64,000 bases of DNA from Yinghuangia sp035454725 (GTDB lineage: Bacteria > Actinomycetota > Actinomycetes > Streptomycetales > Streptomycetaceae). The position numbers and the translations under genes are program-made. Each line of letters begins with the position of its first letter. Position 1 is the stretch's first letter. Positions 8,901-16,270 of the stretch are shown here, piece by piece. The DNA is taken from NCBI RefSeq assembly GCF_051388935.1, contig NZ_JBPKBI010000002.1, positions 682,001-746,000 of the forward strand. The letters are read 5' to 3'. The notes under the pieces were generated by a model. That model worked only from the letters and a program-made list of their open reading frames with translations, ran no database searches and was not told the DNA's origin.

Positions 8901-9496
8901 AGCTCCAGGAAGTAGTTCTCCTTCCCGAAGATGTCCTGGTACGCCGACGCGGCCTTGATCGCCTCGTCGAACTGTCCCAGGCGCAGCCGCGTCTGCACTT
9001 CGCCGGACGGGCAGCCGGTCGTCGCGATGATGCCCTCGGAGTACTGCGAGATCAGCTCGCGGTCCATGCGGGGCTTCATGTAGTAGCCCTCGATGGAGGC
9101 GAGGGAGGAGAGGCGGAACAGATTGCGCAGGCCCTGCGCGTTCTGCGCCCACATCGTCATGTGCGTGTACCGGCCGCCGCCGGAGACGTCCTTGCCGCCC
9201 TCGCCCGCGGTGTCGTCGGTGTTGCGCTGGCCGGTGCCGGCCCAGAACTCCGGCTTGCGGCTGTGCCGGGTGCTGGGTGCGACGTACGCCTCGATGCCGA
9301 TGATCGGCTTGACGGGGTGCTTCTTGGAGGTCTGGAAGAACTCGTAGGCGCCGAACATGTTGCCGTGGTCGGACATCGCGACCGCCGGCATTCGGAGGCG
9401 TTCCACTTCGGCGAACATCTTGCCGTTCTTCGCCGCACCGTCGAGCATCGAGTACTCGGTGTGCACGTGCAGGTGGACGAAGCTGTCAGTGGACAC
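5936..9496 (-). CDS. dnaE: DNA polymerase III subunit alpha
   Basis: The replicative polymerase catalytic subunit, 1186 residues with the GTG start at 9496 (GGAGG a few bases upstream). The PHP domain begins at the N-terminus with HLHVHTEYSMLDGAAK. The palm domain has the nucleotide-binding GPGRGSAAGS at about 382-391 and the catalytic acidic cluster PDVDIDFDD at about 424-430. The length is normal for actinobacterial DnaE1. An upstream in-frame ATG at 9547 was rejected because the added residues are not family-like. The last codon and stop (GTT TGA) are formed with bases from the TnpB element right end. The gene probably once formed an operon with the DUF6300-like gene. Confidence 0.97.
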   Translation of the reverse strand: MSTDSFVHLHVHTEYSMLDGAAKNGKMFAEVERLRMPAVAMSDHGNMFGAYEFFQTSKKHPVKPIIGIEAYVAPSTRHSRKPEFWAGTGQRNTDDTAGEGGKDVSGGGRYTHMTMWAQNAQGLRNLFRLSSLASIEGYYMKPRMDRELISQYSEGIIATTGCPSGEVQTRLRLGQFDEAIKAASAYQDIFGKENYFLELMDHGLDIERTVREDLLRIAKQLDIPLLATNDSHYVTEDQADAHDNLLCVGVGKNKDDPNRFKFNGTGYYLKSAEEMRALFGELPAACDNTLLIAERIEPYDEVFGYVDQMPQFDVPEGETQASWLRKECEKGLHLRYGANPPQEVLDRLDMELSVISPLGFDSYFLVVADICKYARDNGIPVGPGRGSAAGSLVAYLTRITELDPLEHGLLFERFLNPERVSPPDVDIDFDDRQRDQMVRYVSEKYGAEYTAQVNTFGTIKAKAAVKDAARILGFPFSMGDRITKAMPPDVMGKGVPLADLFNPEHPRYNEGMEIRALYESDPEVKRVVDTGMGIEGLIRGTGVHAAAVILSRTPLLDLIPLHRRDKDGVIITGFSYPQCEDMGLIKMDFLGLRNLGIIDHAIKIIKENRGADVRTEDMPLDDPKTYELLARGDTLGVFQLDGGPMRALLKLMKPTEFADLSAVSALYRPGPMGMNSHINYALRKNGQQPIEPIHPELEEPLNEVLGPTYGLIVYQEQVQLAARVLAGYTLGGADLLRRAMGKKKKEVLDKEFIPFQAGMRGNGYSDEAIQAVWDVLVPFAGYAFNKSHSAAYGLVSYWTAYLKANYPAEYMAALLTSVGDDKDKMGVYLSETRRMGIKVLSPDVNESAVEFTAVGDDIRFGLTAVRNVGANVVESLMKTRKSKGKYTSFQDFLSKVEITVCNKRTIDSLIKAGAFDSLGHTRKSLCAVHETAVDAVIGLKRQEANGQFDLFGAGGDEPDDKPAVGLDFKLSDDEWSRKQLLSTEREMLGLYVSSHPLDGAEHILARNRDMSIAELVGSGQTEGFVKLAGLITGVDRRINKGGNPWAIITLSDHDASIEVLYFPKNYLLFAQEFIEDNAVSIRGRINERDGALSVFGEELVPLDISAAEHGGRPPVVLKVHERRVTPDLVRRLKSTILAHPGDTEVRLRMENRLGGTTLLRLNPTVENNTAFASEIKVLLGPDSWVV

Positions 9497-9738
9497 AAGC
9501 CCTCCGTCGCTTTTGTGATGTCGGCCGAGCACCCCACGCCGGGGCACGCCCGGCCGGAGGAAGCCCCAACTCTAGCCCGGCTTCCGTCGGGTTGCGTCCG
9601 CCGCCGGAGACACGCCGAACACCGGCCGCCGGTGCCTCCCGAGCCGGCGCGCGCGCGGGCCGACACGGCCGGAACACGGCGGCAACGGCCCTTACATCAC
9701 TGCAAGTTGCGCATATCGATCTGTACGAACAGGCCCTG
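9497..9738. other. Intergenic region upstream of dnaE, no further gene seen
   Basis: Together with the following promoter this makes a 348-base stretch between dnaE and the small ORF at 9845. The ribosome binding site of dnaE is next to its start. The rest is GC-rich, proline- and arginine-coding in all frames, and lacks a credible reading frame. The AT-rich patch at 9690-9770 marks the divergent promoter described next. Confidence 0.4.
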
Positions 9739-9762
9739 CGTGAACCATCGTTCACGTAGAGT
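9739..9762 (+). promoter_or_regulatory. Palindromic operator with -10 hexamer
   Basis: A perfect inverted repeat CGTGAAC-CATC-GTTCACG at 9739-9756 directly abuts TAGAGT at 9757-9762, a good -10 hexamer. The repeat would cover the -35/spacer region, the typical place of a repressor site. It controls transcription rightwards toward the 34-codon ORF at 9845. No regulator gene lies beside it. Confidence 0.5.
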
Positions 9763-9844
9763 GGTTTTCTCCTAGGTGACCGCGCGTCCAGGTTCGGTCA
9801 CACAGACCCCGGGCCGCCGCGTCCGGGGGGAGACGGGGAGATCC

Positions 9845-9949
9845 ATGACCAACGGTCGACAGCACACGCATCCGTCCGATCGGCAGCCCGCGCCCCAGCC
9901 GGACCTGCGGACCGAGCGACCGGATCCGCGACCGGGCAAGAACGGCTGA
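9845..9949 (+). CDS. Small ORF, 34 residues, unknown function
   Basis: ATG at 9845 with GGGGAG about 5 nt upstream and a TGA at 9947-9949. The predicted peptide is polar, without Leu-rich or membrane segments, and rich in Pro, Arg, Asp and His (MTNGRQHTHPSDRQPAPQ at the start). It lies about 83 nt downstream of the operator-like palindrome and -10 at 9739-9762. It could be a real small protein or a leader for the downstream membrane-protein gene. I do not recognise it. Confidence 0.35.
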   Translation: MTNGRQHTHPSDRQPAPQPDLRTERPDPRPGKNG

Positions 9950-10211
9950 CCGGACGCGCGGACCCGCGCCTGGGGTGCGCGGCCGTGGCACGATGGTGGG
10001 GGCCGGGGATGCGGCGGGGGAGGTGCGCCGCGCCACCCGGCGGGGGAACGGGTGCCGTTCGGCACCGCAGGGCGCGTGCGTGGGGATCGCCCGCCGACGC
10101 AACCGGTGCCGCCTGCCCCGACACCGCACGGGGATCGGGCCGGCAGTCCGGCCGGAACAGGACCTCACCGGCATCCGTCGGCACGGCCGCGCGAACCAAG
10201 GGAGGACAGCC

Positions 10212-10868
10212 ATGGCCGGATTCCGCAGATTCGGCAAGGCCGGGCTCGCGGCGGCGAAAGGCGGCCGAAGGCTGCAACGCGCGGCCCGCGAGGCCGAGCG
10301 CCGCGACGCCGCCGGGGAGTACGCGCGGCCAGGCGCCGGCGACGCGGCCGACGTCGACACCCGGCTCACCACCGCTCAGGGCGTCCTGCTCGTGCGGTAC
10401 ATCGCGGGAAAACTCGTCCTCGGCCGCCTCGAAGTGCTGTTCCTCGCCAAGTACGCGCTGCTCGGCCTCGGCGTGCTCTTCCTCCTCGGCGGTGTCACCA
10501 TCCCGCTCGGGGTCATCCTGCTCGTCCTGTTCGCGCTGGTCGGCATCGCGCAGCGGCTGATCTCCCGTACAGTCGGCAGGCTCGGCGGCTTCCGGCGCCT
10601 GGCCGGCGCCGAGGACGCGCTCAGGGACGCCACCACCGTCTGGTGGCCGAACCTTAGGCGCGAACTCGACCGCGTCGGGCTGCCAACCCGTCCCTGGACG
10701 CTGCTCAGGCTCGGTGCCAAGTTCACCGCGCGCAGGCTGCCCGCCGACCAGGAGCGCGCGCTGCGCGACATCCGGTGGCGCGGGGGGGTCCTGCCGCGCG
10801 ACCAATGGCAGCGTGCCCGGCAGGCCCTCGCCAGGGGTGCGGCGCGGGGAGCCTCCGCCGCCACGTAG
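10212..10868 (+). CDS. Hypothetical membrane protein with one hydrophobic hairpin
   Basis: A 218-residue protein with ATG at 10212 and GGAGG at 10201-10205. The N-terminus (1-50) is basic and Ala-rich. A long hydrophobic stretch at about 72-113 can form two membrane helices split by GGVTIPLG. The C-terminal 100 residues are basic and soluble with conserved-looking Trp and Arg (TVWWPNLRRELDRVG). The gene sits just ahead of the ABC transporter pair, on the same strand, with a gap of about 104 nt. The function is not known to me. Confidence 0.7.
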   Translation: MAGFRRFGKAGLAAAKGGRRLQRAAREAERRDAAGEYARPGAGDAADVDTRLTTAQGVLLVRYIAGKLVLGRLEVLFLAKYALLGLGVLFLLGGVTIPLGVILLVLFALVGIAQRLISRTVGRLGGFRRLAGAEDALRDATTVWWPNLRRELDRVGLPTRPWTLLRLGAKFTARRLPADQERALRDIRWRGGVLPRDQWQRARQALARGAARGASAAT

Positions 10869-10972
10869 AGTTTTGGGGCACGGATTCCGTGCCCCCGACA
10901 CCGACAGCGTCCGCAAAGACAAGACGACAATCCGGCGCGCCCGCGGCGGCCACCGGGCAGGAGAGGCACAGC

Positions 10973-12013
10973 GTGGCCATTCTCGGCGCAGCCTTCACGA
11001 AGGACGGGGACGCCGCGGCCCCGGACGCCGACGCCTCGCGCGGCACGGCGGCCGGGTGCTACCGCGTCGCCGGACTGACCAAGAAGTACCGCACCGGCAG
11101 CCGCATGGCCCCCACGACGGTGCACGCGAACACCGACATCGGCCTGGAGATCCGCCGCGGCGAGATCTTCGGCCTGCTCGGCCCCAACGGCGCCGGGAAA
11201 TCCACGCTCGTGCGGCAACTGACCGGCCTGCTGCGCCCGGACGCGGGGACGATCGACCTCTTCGGCCACGACATCGTCCGCAGCCCCGACACCGCCGCGC
11301 GCCTCGTCGCCTACCTCGCCCAGGAATCCGCGGCCCTCGACGAACTGACCGTCACCCTCGCGATCGAGACCACCGCGCGGCTGCGCGCCCTCGGCGCCCG
11401 GGAGGCGCGGGCGGCCCGGCACGCCGTGGTCGACGAACTGGGCCTGTGCGAACTGGCCGGGCGTCCCCTCAAGGAACTCTCCGGCGGCGAACGCCGCCTG
11501 GCCTGCGTCGCGGCGACGCTCGTCGGCGACCGCCCGGTCCTCGTGCTCGACGAGCCCACCGTCGGGATGGACCCGGTCTCCCGCCGCGCGGTGTGGGCCG
11601 CGATCGACCGCCGCCGTGCCGACCGAGGGACCACGGTCCTGCTGGTCACCCACAACGTCATCGAGGCCGAGACGGTCCTCGACCGGGTCGCCGTCCTCGA
11701 CGAGGGCCGCGTCATCGCGTGCGACACCCCCGGCGGGCTCAAGGCCGCGGCCGGCGACGAGGTACGCCTCGAACTCGTCTGGCGTGGCGACCCCCCGCTC
11801 GACGAACCGGCGGTGGCCCGGCTCGCCCGCGACGCGGTGTGCGTCGGCCGGCGGTGGACCACGCGTACCGACCCCGCGACCGCGCGCGAACTGCTTGCCG
11901 CGGTGACCTCCGGACCGGCGTTCGCGGTCCTCGACGACTTCACACTGTCGACGCCGAGCCTGGAGGACGCGTACCTCGCTCTCGGCGGTCGGCACGAAGG
12001 GCTGGTCAAGTGA
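10973..12013 (+). CDS. ABC transporter ATP-binding protein (ABC-2 type)
   Basis: A 346-residue ATPase subunit of an ABC exporter. Walker A is GPNGAGKS at 70-77, the signature LSGGERR at 169-175, Walker B VLVLDE at 189-194 and the switch His227 (LLVTHN). All catalytic elements are intact. About 28 residues precede the domain and a C-terminal regulatory part of about 100 residues follows, as in DrrA-like ATPases. The GTG start at 10973 has GGAGAGG upstream. The stop overlaps the GTG of the permease gene, so the two are translationally coupled. The substrate is unknown. Confidence 0.88.
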   Translation: MAILGAAFTKDGDAAAPDADASRGTAAGCYRVAGLTKKYRTGSRMAPTTVHANTDIGLEIRRGEIFGLLGPNGAGKSTLVRQLTGLLRPDAGTIDLFGHDIVRSPDTAARLVAYLAQESAALDELTVTLAIETTARLRALGAREARAARHAVVDELGLCELAGRPLKELSGGERRLACVAATLVGDRPVLVLDEPTVGMDPVSRRAVWAAIDRRRADRGTTVLLVTHNVIEAETVLDRVAVLDEGRVIACDTPGGLKAAAGDEVRLELVWRGDPPLDEPAVARLARDAVCVGRRWTTRTDPATARELLAAVTSGPAFAVLDDFTLSTPSLEDAYLALGGRHEGLVK

Positions 12014-12804
12014 CGACCCACGCCCCGCCGCCCGGCCACGACACACCGATCGCCCTCGCGCCCGTCACGCCGCTGTGGCAGGGCCTCGTGGCGGTCTACC
12101 GAGCCCAACTCTCGCGCACCCGCGTCTCGCGCGTGCCGCTGCTGTTCGTCGCGGTGTTCCAGTCCGTGGGGATCATGATCCTCATGCGCGGCGTCGTCGA
12201 CACCGACTCCGACAGCGCGCGCGAGGCGGTGGTGGCCGGGTCCAGCGTGCTCGTCGTGGCCTTCGTCGCACTCAATCTGCTCGCGCAGCACTTCGGCGCG
12301 CTGCGGGCCGCCAACGCGCTCGACTACTACAAGACGCTGCCGGTGCGTCCGGCCGCCGTCGTGCTCGGCATGGCCGCCGCGTACGCCTCGTTCACGCTGC
12401 CCGGCACGATCGCCACGGCCGCGGTGGGCGCCGTGATGTTCCAACTGCCGCTCGCCAACCTGTGGGCGCTGCTGCTGGTGGTGCCGCTGTCCGGGGCGGC
12501 ACTGGCCGGAGTCGGGGCGGTGTGCGGCCTGCTCGCCCCCCGGCCCGAACTCGCGACGATGCTGGGGCAGATGGGCATGTCCGCGGCGCTGCTGCTGGGC
12601 GTCATCCCCGCCGACCGCATGCCCTGGCTCATCGAACTCGGGCGCGACGTGCTGCCTTCGTCGTACGGCGTCGACGCGTTCATCGCCACGTACGGGACGC
12701 CCGACTGGACCGCCTTCGGCGCGAACCTGGCCGTGTGCGCGGGGGTGGGCGTCGTCATGCTCACCCTCTCGACCTGGGCCTTCCGGCGCACAGCGCGCGG
12801 CTGA
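12010..12804 (+). CDS. ABC-2 type transporter permease
   Basis: The membrane partner of the preceding ATPase, 264 residues, with a GTGA stop-start overlap. Six hydrophobic segments are visible, near residues 37-55, 74-92, 115-140, 144-175, 190-205 and 238-257. A short Pro/His-rich N-terminus precedes them. Together with the ATPase it would form a two-plus-two exporter for a lipid, drug or polymer. TnpB element copy 2 begins 65 nt after the stop codon. Confidence 0.85.
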   Translation: MTTHAPPPGHDTPIALAPVTPLWQGLVAVYRAQLSRTRVSRVPLLFVAVFQSVGIMILMRGVVDTDSDSAREAVVAGSSVLVVAFVALNLLAQHFGALRAANALDYYKTLPVRPAAVVLGMAAAYASFTLPGTIATAAVGAVMFQLPLANLWALLLVVPLSGAALAGVGAVCGLLAPRPELATMLGQMGMSAALLLGVIPADRMPWLIELGRDVLPSSYGVDAFIATYGTPDWTAFGANLAVCAGVGVVMLTLSTWAFRRTARG

Positions 12805-12869
12805 CGCCTCTTGTCTTCACAGCACTCGACCACCGAGACCGGACCAGCAAAAAATGGGACGCTGACTGC

Positions 12870-12943
12870 TTGACTTCCTCCCCTCGTGAACGAGGGAACT
12901 TCCCTCGGCCTCGCGGCCGAGCCGCCGCGCGTCAGCGCGGCGG
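12870..12943 (-). ncRNA. Putative omega RNA (reRNA) 3' scaffold of TnpB copy 2
   Basis: On the minus strand three hairpins are seen: 12943-12922 (nine perfect pairs around a TGAC loop that contains the tnpB stop), 12921-12904 (seven pairs with a GCGA loop) and 12896-12881 (six pairs with a TTCA loop). Then GAGGAAGTCAA ends the element. Differences from copy 1 keep pairing. The guide would begin at 12869 with GCAGTCAGCGTCCC, followed by a T run that could stop transcription. Confidence 0.6.
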
Positions 12944-14113
12944 TCGGGACCTTTCCTGCTTCACCGACCGTCGCCCGCCCGGGAGGGACTCCCGTTGAGG
13001 TCTTACACCGTCTCCACAGGCGGACACCGCCAGCCCGGCGGCCAGGATGTTGCGCGCCGCGTTGACGTCGCGGTCGTGAACCGCGCCGCAGTCGCACGTC
13101 CACTCCCGGACGTCCAGCGGCAGCTTCGCCCTGACCGTGCCGCAGGCCCCGCACAGCTTGCTGCTGGGGAGCCATCGGTCGACCACGACGAGTTCGCGCC
13201 CGTACCAGGCGCACTTGTACTCCAGCATCGACCGCAGGTCCCGCCACGCCGCGTCCGAGACGGCGCGGGCGAGGCTGCGGTTCTTGACCATGGTGCGGAC
13301 GGACAGGTCCTCGATCACGACCATTTGGTTCTCATGGACGAGCCCAGTCGACAGCTTGTGCAGGTGGTCCCGGCGCCGGTCGGCGATCCGCGCGTGGACC
13401 TTGGCGACGCGCAGCCGGGCCTTGGCCCGGTTCGCGGAGCCCTTGGTTTTGCGGGACAGTTCGCGTTGGAGGCGGGCGAGGCGTTCGCGGTCGCGCTGCT
13501 CGTGCCGGGGGTTGGCGATCTTCTCCCCGGTCGACAGGGTCGCGAGGGAGGTGATCCCTGCGTCGACGCCGACCGCCGCCCCGGCGGTCGGCGCGGGGAC
13601 GGGCGTGTCGTCGCACAGCAGGGACACGAACCAGCGTCCGGCGCTGTCGCGGGACACGGTCACCGTCGACGGCACCGCACCGGCGGGCAGCGGGCGCGAC
13701 CACACGATGTCCAGGGGCTCGGACATCTTCGCCAGCGTGAGCCGGCCGTCGCGGTAGCGGAACGCGGACGCGGTGTACTCCGCCGACGCCCGCGACTTTC
13801 GCCGGGACTTGAACCTCGGGAACCCGGCCCGTTTCGCGAAGAAGTTCGCGAATGCCGTCTGCAAGTGCCGCAGCGCTTGCTGCAACGGCACACACGACAC
13901 CTCACGAAGGAACGCCAGTTCCTCCGTCGTCTTCCACTCGGTCAGCATCGCGGACGTGACACCGTAGCCCACCCGTTCCCGCCGCAGCTCCCACGCCTCC
14001 GAACGCGCCCGCAATGCGAGGTTGTAGACCTTGCGGACACACCCGAACGTCCGCATCAGCTCAGCGGCTTGCGTGTCGGTCGGGTAGAAGCGGTACCGAA
14101 ACGCCCGCTTCAC
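12932..14113 (-). CDS. tnpB: TnpB RNA-guided nuclease (OrfB family), copy 2
   Basis: A 393-residue TnpB with the same domain order as copy 1. The catalytic residues are Asp184 (GVDAG), Glu268 (MVVIED) and Asp349 (HDRDVNAARN). The zinc finger uses Cys321/Cys324 and Cys340/Cys342. Most changes from copy 1 cluster in the linker before the first RuvC motif (about residues 171-180) and in the N-terminal 70 residues. Catalytic and zinc residues are unchanged, which suggests selection for activity since the copies separated. The GTG start at 14113 matches the copy 1 start. Confidence 0.93.
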   Translation of the reverse strand: MKRAFRYRFYPTDTQAAELMRTFGCVRKVYNLALRARSEAWELRRERVGYGVTSAMLTEWKTTEELAFLREVSCVPLQQALRHLQTAFANFFAKRAGFPRFKSRRKSRASAEYTASAFRYRDGRLTLAKMSEPLDIVWSRPLPAGAVPSTVTVSRDSAGRWFVSLLCDDTPVPAPTAGAAVGVDAGITSLATLSTGEKIANPRHEQRDRERLARLQRELSRKTKGSANRAKARLRVAKVHARIADRRRDHLHKLSTGLVHENQMVVIEDLSVRTMVKNRSLARAVSDAAWRDLRSMLEYKCAWYGRELVVVDRWLPSSKLCGACGTVRAKLPLDVREWTCDCGAVHDRDVNAARNILAAGLAVSACGDGVRPQRESLPGGRRSVKQERSRPPR

Positions 14114-14265
14114 GGAAACACTCCTCACAGTAAGAAACTGTACCGTCGCTTTCCGTGTGTCCTCAAGGGCGATTCGCCCCTTGCGAAACACCTGCACCCG
14201 CCCTGCTCCGCAGGCAATCCGATTCCTCCTCCGCCGGAAGGCGGGGGCTCCTCGGAGGTTTCCCG

Positions 14266-14976
14266 ATGACGTCGCCCTGGCAATTCGACCAGCCCCCGGC
14301 CGCCACCCCGCCGTCCGGTCCCCCCGCGGAACCGGCCTCGTGGTGGCAGGTCGCGCGCGGCGACGTCATCGCGGGCGTGATCGTGCTGGCCGTCTGCCTG
14401 GCGGTCGGCGCGGCGGCCGGGGCCGTCTGGTACGCCATCGCGCCCGAGATCCCCAAGATCATCGTCGATCACGTCGAATACCTGCGGCCCAACGCCCGGT
14501 CCGAGTCGGAGATCGCCCGCGACGGCTGGTTCGCGATCATCGGCGTCGTCGTCGGGCTCGCGCTCGCCGGGCTGGCGTTCTGGAAGGGCCGCCGCCACGG
14601 CATCGGCGTCGCGGTCGGCCTCGGCGTCGGCGGGCTGCTCGGCTCCTATCTCGCCTACAAGGTCGGCGCCGCCCTCGGCCCCGACACCTTCGGCTCCGAA
14701 CTGCTGGCCCGCGACGGCCGCATCGAATTCGAGGAGCCGCTGCGCATCCAGGCCATGGGCGTCATCTACCTGTGGCCGATGGCCTCGCTTGTCCTCTTCC
14801 TCTGCCTCAACGCCGGCTTCGGCCCCCGCGACCCCGCACCCAAATCGGCCGCCTGGCCCGCGAGCAGCGCCCCGCACGGCATGCCCGTGGCCCCCGTCCC
14901 GCCGAACGACCCCGGCACCGCGGCGAGCGCCGCGCCCGTCGACCCGGACTCCGCGCACCACCACGACCGGCAGTAG
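14266..14976 (+). CDS. DUF2567-like integral membrane protein
   Basis: A 236-residue membrane protein starting MTSPWQFDQPP. Four membrane segments are visible at about 33-58, 88-106, 112-134 and 163-184. The first is followed by a periplasmic loop of about 30 residues and the segment EIARDGWFAIIGVVVG. The C-terminus is Pro/Ala-rich with a His-rich end. The pattern recalls DUF2567 proteins, which lie next to ABC transporter and ybaK genes in Streptomyces (from memory). Its ribosome binding site now comes from TnpB element copy 2, which ends one base before the ATG. Confidence 0.7.
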   Translation: MTSPWQFDQPPAATPPSGPPAEPASWWQVARGDVIAGVIVLAVCLAVGAAAGAVWYAIAPEIPKIIVDHVEYLRPNARSESEIARDGWFAIIGVVVGLALAGLAFWKGRRHGIGVAVGLGVGGLLGSYLAYKVGAALGPDTFGSELLARDGRIEFEEPLRIQAMGVIYLWPMASLVLFLCLNAGFGPRDPAPKSAAWPASSAPHGMPVAPVPPNDPGTAASAAPVDPDSAHHHDRQ

Positions 14977-15012
14977 CGTCGCCCGGCGGCGGAGCCTTGC
15001 CGGACGGCCTTC

Positions 15013-15513
15013 TCAGGCCCTGCCGATGTCCGCCGTCGTCGCGAGTGTCAGCCCCACCAGATCGGCCGGTGCGAGCTCGACTTCCAGGCCGCGTCTTCCG
15101 GCCGAGACGAACACGGTGTCATGCGCGAGCGCGCTCGCGTCGACGACCGTGGCCAGGCGCTTCTTCTGGCCCAGCGGCGAAATCCCGCCCACGACGTAGC
15201 CCGTCGCGCGTTCGGCGGCGGCCGGGTCGGCCATCGCGGCGCGTTTGCCGCCGACGGCCGCGGCGAGAGCCTTCAGGTCGAGTTTTCCTGCGACCGGGAC
15301 GACGGCCACGGTCAAAGCGCCGTCGACATCTGCCAGCAGGGTCTTGAAGACGCGCTCGGCCGGCACGCCGAGCGCCGCGGCGGCTTCCTCGCCGTACGAC
15401 GCGGCCCCGGGGTCGTGGTCGTACGCGTGCACCGTGAACGCGGCGCCCGCACGCGTCAGTGCGACGGTTGCGGGAGTCCCCGTACCGCCGCGTGTGGACT
15501 TGCCCTTCGCCAC
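15013..15513 (-). CDS. ybaK: Cys-tRNA(Pro)/Cys-tRNA(Cys) deacylase, YbaK/EbsC family
   Basis: A 166-residue trans-editing protein that hydrolyses mischarged Cys-tRNA(Pro). The YbaK fold is recognisable by the segments VFKTLLADVDGALTVAVVPV, KLDLKALA and GYVVGGISPLGQKK, the last being the family hallmark. The length is normal for the family. The GTG start at 15513 has GGGAGG 4 nt upstream. It is followed, reading leftwards, by the convergent DUF2567-like gene. The Lon-domain gene lies 14 nt upstream on the same strand, so the two are probably co-transcribed. Confidence 0.9.
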   Translation of the reverse strand: MAKGKSTRGGTGTPATVALTRAGAAFTVHAYDHDPGAASYGEEAAAALGVPAERVFKTLLADVDGALTVAVVPVAGKLDLKALAAAVGGKRAAMADPAAAERATGYVVGGISPLGQKKRLATVVDASALAHDTVFVSAGRRGLEVELAPADLVGLTLATTADIGRA

Positions 15514-15527
15514 CTTGCCTCCCCGGC

Positions 15528-16205
15528 TCAGTTCGGGCCGGCCTTCTGGCGCAGAAGTTCCACCGCGGGAAGAGCGCGGATGTGCCCCAGCAGCGCGGTT
15601 TCACGCCGCAGCAGCGACAGTTCCGCGCGCAGCCGCAGCGTGGCGTCGTCCAGCACGAGCAGGTTCTGCTTGTCCGATAGATCGAGGACCATGGCGGCGG
15701 CCACCAGGTACGACAGCACCACCGGGTCGTCCGGCAGCTCCGGCAGCTCCATCGGACCGCGCCCCTGGGCGCCGACCAGCTCGCGCTGGTACTCGGTGAA
15801 CGCGCGCGTCACCGCGAGGGTCAGCACCGCGGCGTCGTCGCCCTTCGGCTCCTCCAAGAACTCGACCTTGCCGACCAGATACGGCCCGCTGTCGTCGACC
15901 GACACCAGCCGGAACCGCGTGGCGCCCGTCGCGACGACGTCGTAGCGTCCGTCGGCGTGGGGCCGCATCGTCGCCACCTCGGCGGTGCACCCCAGCGGGA
16001 ACACCGCGTCGATCGCCGCCACCGGCAGCTCGCCGACCTCGCGCCCGCTGCGCAACGCGACCACCCCGAAGCGGCGTTCGCCCTCCGGAAGGGCCAACAG
16101 ATCCCGCACCAGACGCCGATAGCGCTCCTCGAAGATGTTCAGGGGCAGCACGAGACCCGGGTACAACACCGAGTTCAGGGGAAAAAGCGGCAGCCGGTCG
16201 GTCAC
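15528..16205 (-). CDS. Lon substrate-binding (LON N-terminal) domain protein
   Basis: A 225-residue stand-alone Lon N-terminal domain protein beginning MTDRLPLFPLNSVLYPG, followed by the family segment LPLNIFEERYRRLV. It lacks the AAA and protease domains of Lon, so it is not a protease by itself; such proteins are thought to bind unfolded substrates. A helical C-terminal bundle follows from about residue 130. It sits 14 nt upstream of ybaK in the same direction, an arrangement I recall from other streptomycetes between dnaE and hisD. Confidence 0.85.
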   Translation of the reverse strand: MTDRLPLFPLNSVLYPGLVLPLNIFEERYRRLVRDLLALPEGERRFGVVALRSGREVGELPVAAIDAVFPLGCTAEVATMRPHADGRYDVVATGATRFRLVSVDDSGPYLVGKVEFLEEPKGDDAAVLTLAVTRAFTEYQRELVGAQGRGPMELPELPDDPVVLSYLVAAAMVLDLSDKQNLLVLDDATLRLRAELSLLRRETALLGHIRALPAVELLRQKAGPN

Positions 16206-16270
16206 GCGCCCAAGAGTAGTGCCGCCGATCGTGTGGCTTCAGCGGAGTTTGCCGCGCGACCAGTCGCGAC

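Larger units (their letters stand above)
12870..14265 (-). mobile_element. TnpB-only insertion element, copy 2 (IS200/IS605-like)
   Basis: About 1396 bp, inverted relative to copy 1 and closely related over its whole length. In element orientation the left flank is GTCAT, which is the reverse complement of the ATGAC start of the DUF2567-like gene at 14266. The right end stops after GGAAGTCAA at 12870 and is followed by GCAGTCAGCG. The left end has the same hairpins as copy 1 and the outward CTCGGAGG that now lies 8-9 nt before the DUF2567-like ATG. No tnpA is present. Gene and ends are intact. Confidence 0.8.
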
